Virus record (IMG/VR): IMGVR_UViG_3300036985_003590
Coordinates: 1-38,629 of that record
From: a virus
Length of the DNA: 38,629 nucleotides
Strand: one strand, 5' to 3'
In this document: piece by piece, positions 14,134 through 19,824 of the stretch
How the letters are laid out: each line of letters begins with the position of its first letter
Numbering within the stretch: position 1 is the stretch's first letter
Position numbers and translations under genes: made by a program
Notes under the pieces: generated by a model
Told to the model about the DNA's origin: nothing
Seen by the model: the letters and a program-made list of their open reading frames with translations, nothing else
Databases searched by the model: none

Positions 14134-14155
14134 CGGGGGGAGGCAACTCCCTCCG
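14134..14155 (+). promoter_or_regulatory. Strong GNRA hairpin before methyltransferase gene
   Basis: Nine base pairs (CGGGGGGAG with CTCCCTCCG, including one G-U) surround a GCAA tetraloop. It lies nine bases before the next ATG, and the only GGAGG near that start is buried in the stem. It could act as a terminator or hold down translation of the methyltransferase. There is no T-run. Confidence 0.55.
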
Positions 14156-14164
14156 ACTATTAAC

Positions 14165-14731
14165 ATGATCGAATTACAGGCAAAAGAGAAAGACAAATAC
14201 GACCGGATGCACCAGATACCCGGATACAGTCCGGGGCCGGGTATATCATTTGTCAGTAACGCTCTGAGATATATCAAGCAGAGCGATTCGATCATTGATT
14301 TCGGATGCGGTACAGGGGATGCAGCGCAGGCATTTATTGACCTGGGGCATGATGTTCATGCGGTTGATATATCGTCCAAAGGTTTACATCATGACCTTGG
14401 AGAGAAATATCATCAGTCATCGCTTCACGATTTGCCGAAGGAATTACCTCTGGCTGATTGGGGATTTTGTGTTGACGTGATGGAGCATGTGCCGACACCA
14501 TGGGTTGATATAGCATTGTGGCAGATGTCCAGAAAAGTTGAGAACTGTTTTTTCTCGATCTCTGGCCAGAAGGACGGATGGGGAGCAAAGATCAATGACG
14601 TATTGCATTTAACCGTTATGCCTGGCGAATGGTGGCTGGGTAAAATCAGCGAGCATTGGCATGATGTCCGATGGGTAAATACCGCCGGAAACTCATACGA
14701 AATAGTGGCAAAAGGGGCGAAACGTGACTGA
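14165..14731 (+). CDS. SAM-dependent methyltransferase 1 (188 aa)
   Basis: A class I methyltransferase core is visible: motif I DFGCGTGDA at residues 45-53, a following acidic VDIS at the end of the second strand, and LADWGFCVDVMEHVP near residue 100 (motif IV region). The C-terminal half has MPGEWWLGKISEHW. The substrate is not evident. It does not look like a DNA methyltransferase (no DPPY or NPPY). It overlaps the next gene, a Rossmann-like protein, and both precede the DGR tail-fibre gene. A second, related methyltransferase is at 22710. They may modify a small molecule or a surface sugar. Confidence 0.8.
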   Translation: MIELQAKEKDKYDRMHQIPGYSPGPGISFVSNALRYIKQSDSIIDFGCGTGDAAQAFIDLGHDVHAVDISSKGLHHDLGEKYHQSSLHDLPKELPLADWGFCVDVMEHVPTPWVDIALWQMSRKVENCFFSISGQKDGWGAKINDVLHLTVMPGEWWLGKISEHWHDVRWVNTAGNSYEIVAKGAKRD

Positions 14732-15356
14732 TGTACCTATCTGGGAAAGTAACGGCATAAGAGGCAGGGGCGAAAAGGCTCCCGGTTGTGCCGGCAGCTT
14801 CAAAGGCACGGCGGTTGTGCTGGGATCAGCGCGGTGTATCTGGGACGATTGCGCCAAGATAGATTTCACCAAGGTTGAAGTAATTGCCATTAACAACATG
14901 ATTATGCACTGGAAAGACCGCGTCCATCATGGAGTGTCATTGCACCCGGAAGAACCGCCTCTTTGGAGGCAATTGCGCTGGACGAATCAATGCGAGGAAA
15001 GCCATGTCATAACACACAGTCATCGGCTGCCAGAGAACAACGATAACCTAGCGCCACAAGAGTTTAAGACGCGATGTGGTCTCGATTACCTTTGGGAGAT
15101 TGAGGGTGGCAGGGGTGGCAGTTCCGGCCTATTTGCGGCGATGATTGGCTTGGCCTTGGGTTATGACAAGATCATTCTCGCCGGTGTGCCCATAGACGGG
15201 ACAGGGCATTTCTTTGATCCTCCGGGGAAGGTGGTAAATCAGTTTCTAGGGACAAACATTAAAGAAGAATGGGACAACGCAAACCACAATTATTTTAAAG
15301 GTAGAGTTAAATCATTATCAGGTCGAACGAAAGAATGGTTGGGAGAACCGGAATGA
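14724..15356 (+). CDS. Rossmann-like protein, possible sugar-related (210 aa)
   Basis: The GTG start has AGGGG upstream and overlaps the methyltransferase stop. The beginning is GTAVVLGSARCIWDD, a nucleotide-binding-like turn, and a second characteristic part is SGLFAAMIGLALGYDKIILAG followed by PIDGTGHFFDP (written as its two parts). This pattern recurs in phage and surface-glycan genes and resembles DUF115/MptE-like proteins. The reaction is unknown. The gene runs into the DGR target gene by ATGA. Its place between a methyltransferase and a variable receptor-binding protein suggests an effect on the cell surface or the fibre. Confidence 0.5.
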   Translation: MTDVPIWESNGIRGRGEKAPGCAGSFKGTAVVLGSARCIWDDCAKIDFTKVEVIAINNMIMHWKDRVHHGVSLHPEEPPLWRQLRWTNQCEESHVITHSHRLPENNDNLAPQEFKTRCGLDYLWEIEGGRGGSSGLFAAMIGLALGYDKIILAGVPIDGTGHFFDPPGKVVNQFLGTNIKEEWDNANHNYFKGRVKSLSGRTKEWLGEPE

Positions 15357-16813
15357 GGAATAAAAGATACACAAATCTGGCAAGAAGAGAATTAACAATA
15401 ACATCAGCCGTTTCTAATGATCCGTATGATGCAGATACTTGGAATGGTGTGGATCATGTTGCCCCTTCTAAAAATGCTGTAAGAGATCAGTTTTTGGCAC
15501 TAGGTACACCAGATATTGCTTTTGCTTCCTCTGCTGAGGTCGCAGCCGGGACGGTGACAGATAAGGCAATTGCTCCCGACACTTTAAAAACAGCACTTGA
15601 CCTAAAGGCAAACATCACTCCCTCTTATTATGGCGTGTCGTGGGACGAATCCTTAGATACATACGCTAGAACAGGAGATAATGCAGGGTATCAAGTAGGG
15701 GCAACTCTTGGGAATACCCGTCTGCCTATACAGGCGAACATGAAAAGATGTTTAGTGGCAGATGATGGGACAGTCAACCACTATCTTGACCAAACAAATT
15801 CAGCATTATTAGCTGAGGGCGGTGCTTCAGATTTAACCGGCGCTGATGGTCAGGTAATGGTTCAGATACCGAAGTTTTGGCATAGACACACTTATGTTGG
15901 CACGGTGCATACATGGGAAATAAGCACAGTTGCAAGAGCCGGGTTTAGCGTTCATCAGGCATTTGTATCCGGGGCAACAGAATATGACTATATTTATATC
16001 GGAGCTTATGAGGCTATTCTCTGGGATGCCACAACGTCCACTTACATAGATTATGTATCCGGTGCGACCATTGACCATGATAATGACAAACTTAGCAGCG
16101 TAACAGCAAAAAGACCCGTCACAAACATAACGCGACATTTTGGCAGGGTAATGGCAGCTAAACGAGGCGCGGGCTGGTCACAAGAATTGTATGATTACCG
16201 GTCGGCAGTTCAACTGTTATACCTGACCGAGTATGCCAGCTTTAATTCACAGGCCAAGATCGGTGCAGGCATTTCCAATGTAACAGATTGGGCGGGTATT
16301 TCTTATTATCCATTTGCTCCGTCTGGTAACTCCAACTCAATAGGTAATGCCACTGGTAACACAGCTGGTGGGACGGGATACGCAGCAGAAGCCAGCAAGT
16401 ATATGTCTTACCGAGGGATAGAGAACTTTTACGGCCATTTATACAAATGGATGGATGGCTTAAACGTCTATGAAAGCGGCGGCAATCATCGTGCATGGGT
16501 GTGTAATGTCCTTGCTAATCTGGCTGACGATACAACAACCAACTATTCTGACACTGGCGTTAATTGCAAAGCGGATGATGGTTATCAAAATACATTAATC
16601 AACATAGACAGAGGTTTCTTACCGGCGGTGGGATCTGATGCAGATGCGGCAACTAAGATTACTGATTATTATTACCAAACTACGGGTTGGGCGGTTGCCC
16701 TTTCGGGGGGTTGGGCGGCTGATGGCGCGTATGGCGGTGTCTTCTATCTGAATGTCGGCAATGCGTCCTCCATTTCCCATGCGTATTTCGGCTCCCGCGT
16801 GTGTTTTAGATAA
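15353..16813 (+). CDS. DGR target: variable tail fibre / receptor-binding protein (486 aa)
   Basis: The preferred ATG overlaps the previous stop (ATGA) and has GGGAG upstream; an ATG at 15335 is possible. Residues 35-90 have a tail-fibre repeat (DIAFASSAEVAAGTVTDKAI followed by DTLKTAL). From about residue 250 the protein has the C-type-lectin/formylglycine-enzyme-like fold common in DGR proteins, with YRGIENFYGHLYKWMDG. The last 43 residues are the variable repeat, ending in NVGNASSISHAYFGSRVCFR. Many variable positions sit at former Asn codons. It should mediate host binding, with diversification of the receptor site by retrohoming. Confidence 0.93.
   Translation: MRNKRYTNLARRELTITSAVSNDPYDADTWNGVDHVAPSKNAVRDQFLALGTPDIAFASSAEVAAGTVTDKAIAPDTLKTALDLKANITPSYYGVSWDESLDTYARTGDNAGYQVGATLGNTRLPIQANMKRCLVADDGTVNHYLDQTNSALLAEGGASDLTGADGQVMVQIPKFWHRHTYVGTVHTWEISTVARAGFSVHQAFVSGATEYDYIYIGAYEAILWDATTSTYIDYVSGATIDHDNDKLSSVTAKRPVTNITRHFGRVMAAKRGAGWSQELYDYRSAVQLLYLTEYASFNSQAKIGAGISNVTDWAGISYYPFAPSGNSNSIGNATGNTAGGTGYAAEASKYMSYRGIENFYGHLYKWMDGLNVYESGGNHRAWVCNVLANLADDTTTNYSDTGVNCKADDGYQNTLINIDRGFLPAVGSDADAATKITDYYYQTTGWAVALSGGWAADGAYGGVFYLNVGNASSISHAYFGSRVCFR
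16684..16807 (+). repeat. DGR variable repeat (VR)
   Basis: This is a 124-bp stretch at the 3' end of the target gene that aligns without gaps to 16888-17011 (offset 204). Of 23 differences, 22 are at adenines of the other copy, and adenine is replaced by G, T or C. It ends two codons before the stop. The last bases (CTCCC-CGT-TGTTT) are the likely region for initiation of mutagenic homology. Confidence 0.95.
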
Positions 16814-16840
16814 CGAGAGAACGTAACACGGAGGCACAAA

Positions 16841-16849
16841 ATGGCATAA
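16841..16849 (+). other. Two-codon mini-ORF with full ribosome-binding site
   Basis: GGAGG (16830-16834) is followed at normal spacing by ATG GCA TAA. This is the gap where many DGRs carry the accessory avd gene. The mini-ORF could be a vestige of such a gene or a translated leader that affects the template RNA. There is no longer open frame here on either strand. Confidence 0.45.
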
Positions 16850-16887
16850 ATTAACATAAGTAGTACAAGGTTGCATGCTGGTGCGCT

Positions 16888-17011
16888 GAGTTAGGCGGTT
16901 GCCCATTCAGGGGGTTATGCGAATAATGGCACGAATGACAGTGTCTTCTATCTGAATGTCAACAATGCGTCCTCCAATTCCAATGCGAATATCAGCTCCC
17001 ACGTATGTTTA
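16888..17011 (+). repeat. DGR template repeat (TR)
   Basis: This is the invariant donor copy, in the gap between the target gene and the reverse transcriptase. It has 32 adenines, of which 22 differ in the VR. Read in the VR frame it would give many Asn codons (AAT/AAC), the usual design that gives broad variation at mutated adenines. The third codon in that frame is TAG (16892-16894), aligned with TGG in the VR. One non-adenine difference is present (16918, T in TR against G in VR). Confidence 0.95.
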
Positions 17012-17060
17012 TTTAGTAAGGCTCTAAAGTATGTGACCGCACCTCTTGGTGAAAAATAAA

Positions 17061-17105
17061 GACTGTCTCATTATGTGCTGGTAGGGAAACCGAAAGCTCA
17101 GAGAC
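17061..17105 (+). ncRNA. TR-RT spacer RNA element (putative)
   Basis: The 118 bases between TR and RT contain a GTCTC/GAGAC inverted repeat (17064-17068 and 17101-17105) enclosing a purine-rich loop. In BPP-1, the RNA downstream of TR is needed for cDNA priming. By analogy this spacer should be part of the template RNA. The fold here is weak and is given by eye only. Confidence 0.35.
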
Positions 17106-17129
17106 GAAAATAAACACAAAAGGAACAGA

Positions 17130-18188
17130 ATGAAACGGTACGGTAATTTATACGAGAAGATTTACGACATCGAGAATATTCGACTTGCCCATCATAACGC
17201 CCGGAAAGGTAAAAAACATTATGATGGTGTAGGCATTGTTGATGCTAATCCTGAATTTTACTTTGAGCAAATCCATGAGATGTTGAAGAACAAGACGTTT
17301 AAAAATGCTCCGTATCATGTCTTTAAAAGAAAATTCGGCACTAAAGAACGTGAAATATTCAAGCTACCTTATTTCCCGGATAGAATCATCCATCATTGTA
17401 TCATGCAGATTATGGAGCCTATCTGGAAAAAGTCATTGATACGGGACACCTATTCATCAATTAAAGGCAGAGGCTTGCATGATGGCGTAAAGAGGGTAAA
17501 GCAGGCGCTAAAAGATAAAGAAGGCACTAAATATTGTCTGAAATTAGACATCAAAAAGTTTTACCCGTCTGTCGATCATGATATTTTAAAGCAGATAATC
17601 AGGAAAAAGATTAAATGCCCGGATACGCTTTGGCTTCTGGATGAAATAATAGACTCCACACCCGGTATTCCCATTGGCAATTATCTGTCTCAATACTTCG
17701 GAAATATATATCTGTCAGGGCTTGATCATTTTATAAAAGAAACCTTACGAGTTAAATATCACTTTAGGTATTGTGACGATCTGGTGTTATTTGCCGGAAC
17801 CAAAACAGCGCTACATGCCGCGATTAATTCCATAAAAGAGTATTGCAGTTCATCCCTGTTGCTGTCCTTGAAAAGCAGCTATCAAATTTATCCTATTGAC
17901 ATTCGCGGGGTTGATTTCCTTGGGTACAGATTCTTCCACGGCTTTATATTATTACGCAAATCTATTGTCAGAAACTTCAAAATTAAAATAACCTCTATCC
18001 GTAAAGATTGGGGAAAAATATCCGCAACCAAGGTTATCAATGGATTGATGAGTTATTACGGCTGGATAAAATATGCTGATTGCAAGAGGCTTTTTGATAA
18101 ATATGTGGACACAGAAATAAAGAACATTGTTGGGGTATGTTGTGTCCAACTAAAACAAAATAACCCCTTGATGGAGGTTGCACCATGA
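17130..18188 (+). CDS. DGR reverse transcriptase (352 aa)
   Basis: It copies the template repeat with errors at adenines. Palm motifs are in order: FKLPYFPDRIIHHCIM (residues 73-90), LKLDIKKFYPS (about 137-147), IPIGNYLSQYFGN (about 179-191, the DGR-type motif 4 with SQ), YCDDLVLF (213-220, the catalytic Asp pair) and VDFLGYRFF (about 262-270). The length is usual for DGR RTs, and there is no maturase or endonuclease domain. AAGGA precedes the ATG. Its stop overlaps the next gene's ATG (ATGA), so it is co-translated with two small downstream genes. Confidence 0.96.
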   Translation: MKRYGNLYEKIYDIENIRLAHHNARKGKKHYDGVGIVDANPEFYFEQIHEMLKNKTFKNAPYHVFKRKFGTKEREIFKLPYFPDRIIHHCIMQIMEPIWKKSLIRDTYSSIKGRGLHDGVKRVKQALKDKEGTKYCLKLDIKKFYPSVDHDILKQIIRKKIKCPDTLWLLDEIIDSTPGIPIGNYLSQYFGNIYLSGLDHFIKETLRVKYHFRYCDDLVLFAGTKTALHAAINSIKEYCSSSLLLSLKSSYQIYPIDIRGVDFLGYRFFHGFILLRKSIVRNFKIKITSIRKDWGKISATKVINGLMSYYGWIKYADCKRLFDKYVDTEIKNIVGVCCVQLKQNNPLMEVAP

Positions 18189-18574
18189 AATCAAACTCAG
18201 ACTCTATACCTCTAACCACAGTTAAATCTAATGGTTTAACCCAAGTTAGATATGATGCTATCGAAGTAACCAGAGAAAACCCCGATGGTAGCACAAAGAC
18301 AAGTTACGATTTTTCTTATGTGGAGATTGAAGGTGAACTGACAAGAAGCAAAATAATTAACGCTATTATCGCTGAGGTCCATACCAAAGATGCAGAACTG
18401 GCACTGATAAACAACGAACTTGCCACTATTAAATCTATGTTTGAGAGTAAAGATGTAGAATTAACTCCCACAAATAGAGAGATTGTTGGCACAAAGATAG
18501 AACCATACAGCGATTATCAGTTGTTAAGGGCGCACGCTAAAGCAATTGCTGACGTTGTGCTGGAATCAATTTAA
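18185..18574 (+). CDS. DGR-linked small protein 1 (129 aa)
   Basis: The ATG overlaps the RT stop and the gene's own stop overlaps the next ATG (TAATG), so three genes are translated in series. The first 55 residues look beta-rich (TQVRYDAIEVT and SYDFSYVEIEG). The rest is helical, with SKIINAIIAEVHTKDAELAL and a final YQLLRAHAKAIADVVLESI. It does not match the four-helix Avd accessory protein in length pattern or composition. The family is not recognised. Coupling suggests a DGR-related role, but a tail-fibre chaperone or small virion protein cannot be excluded. Confidence 0.6.
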   Translation: MKSNSDSIPLTTVKSNGLTQVRYDAIEVTRENPDGSTKTSYDFSYVEIEGELTRSKIINAIIAEVHTKDAELALINNELATIKSMFESKDVELTPTNREIVGTKIEPYSDYQLLRAHAKAIADVVLESI

Positions 18575-18885
18575 TGGAGGAGTCGGAACCGCCAAAACGA
18601 TTTAGTGACTTCGCCCGCGAACATGTCCCTTTAGACGGGGTGAAGCTGAAAATTGACGATATTATAAACAAAGAAATAACGGTGATCGGCTACAGAGTCA
18701 AGGACAGTAAATTTACAAAGGATAAAGTTACCACATGCTTAACTATACAGTTTTTACTTGGAGATGCGCGACATGTTGTCTTTACCGGAAGTGGGGTGTT
18801 GTTGGATCAATGCAAATCCTACGAAAACGAAATCCCATTTTTGGCAACGGTAAAGAAGATAGATAAGTATTTTACGTTTACATAA
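18574..18885 (+). CDS. DGR-linked small protein 2, possible OB-fold ssDNA binder (103 aa)
   Basis: The beginning is RFSDFAREHVPLDGVKLKID, followed by ITVIGYRVKDSKF, then TTCLTIQFLLGDARHVVFTG and PFLATVKKIDKYFTF. Alternating strands of this sort fit a small OB-like barrel, as in single-strand binding proteins, and similar small genes accompany DGR RTs in other phages as far as I recall. The start is coupled to the gene above (TAATG). If it binds ssDNA it could protect the mutagenic cDNA. The OB call is by pattern and is not certain. Confidence 0.5.
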   Translation: MEESEPPKRFSDFAREHVPLDGVKLKIDDIINKEITVIGYRVKDSKFTKDKVTTCLTIQFLLGDARHVVFTGSGVLLDQCKSYENEIPFLATVKKIDKYFTFT

Positions 18886-18900
18886 AGGAGGCAGCATTAA

Positions 18901-19821
18901 ATGCCAGCTAAACTTATCACATTAGAAGATTATCCATCATTGGGGGGGCAATACTGTTTCATTCAAAGGGCAGTTGACGGGTACATACTGGAAAATTCAG
19001 CGTCCGCCGGTCATACTCTGGGCGAATTTTATTCTCAATCAACAGTGACAGACAAAAAGATTCTTTTAATAGAGAACCCGAATATGCCTGGTGTTTACGA
19101 AGGATCAGAAAACAGGGTTGCTTTCGATGATGGCAAGTACATTGTGCGATATTGTCAGTCGGATGATGTAATTGTAGCGGTTGAAGAGTGGAGTATCCGG
19201 GGCGATGCGATTATGGATGAAACCGAATGGATGGTCACGGTACCCGTTGGAATGAATGCGCTTGGCGCTTCTGATTTGGTTATCTGCAACAATGCGCTAC
19301 GACTTCTGGGTAACAACCCCATCAATGCCATAACGGACGATAATAAGGCGGCTAAACTCTGCCTGCAATTCTATCAGCAAACAGTTGACGCGGTTTTAAG
19401 AGCTTATACTTGGAACTGTGCCACAGTCGGATCAGCGGCATTGGTTGCGGCAACGGCTCCGACATTTGGGTTTAGTTACGCTTACGAACTGCCGTCCGGC
19501 TGCCTGCGTGTCTTAATGATCTCTGATGACGATACAATAAAGTTTAAGATTCAAAACGGGTTTCTTTTAACCGATGAGGGAACCGCACAAATATCATACA
19601 TCAAACGCATTGGCGCTGATGAAATGGATAGTCTGTTGATTGAAGTAATGTCCGCACGATTGGCGGCGACAATAGCGCTTGGTTTGACCAATTCACCGAC
19701 CATGGCTGAAAGTGTCTGGAAACTTTACAAAGACAAATTAGACGAAGCGCAAACCGTTGATGCTTTTGAGGGGACGGCCCCACAACTAGCGTCTAATGAT
19801 TGGATTAATTCAAGGGGGTAG
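18901..19821 (+). CDS. Tail tubular protein A-like with N-terminal extension (306 aa)
   Basis: From about residue 119 (MNALGASDLVICNNALRLLG) to the end the protein matches the podovirus tail tubular protein A (T7 gp11-like), with YTWNCATVGSAALVA, a SYAYELPSGCLRVL motif and a final helical part. It forms the ring below the portal. T7 gp11 has about 196 residues, so the first 118 residues here are extra. They are beta-rich (QYCFIQRAVDGYILENS, YIVRYCQSDDVIV) and may be an attachment module for the fibres encoded just upstream. GGAGG precedes the ATG. Confidence 0.85.
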   Translation: MPAKLITLEDYPSLGGQYCFIQRAVDGYILENSASAGHTLGEFYSQSTVTDKKILLIENPNMPGVYEGSENRVAFDDGKYIVRYCQSDDVIVAVEEWSIRGDAIMDETEWMVTVPVGMNALGASDLVICNNALRLLGNNPINAITDDNKAAKLCLQFYQQTVDAVLRAYTWNCATVGSAALVAATAPTFGFSYAYELPSGCLRVLMISDDDTIKFKIQNGFLLTDEGTAQISYIKRIGADEMDSLLIEVMSARLAATIALGLTNSPTMAESVWKLYKDKLDEAQTVDAFEGTAPQLASNDWINSRG

Positions 19822-19824
19822 GTA

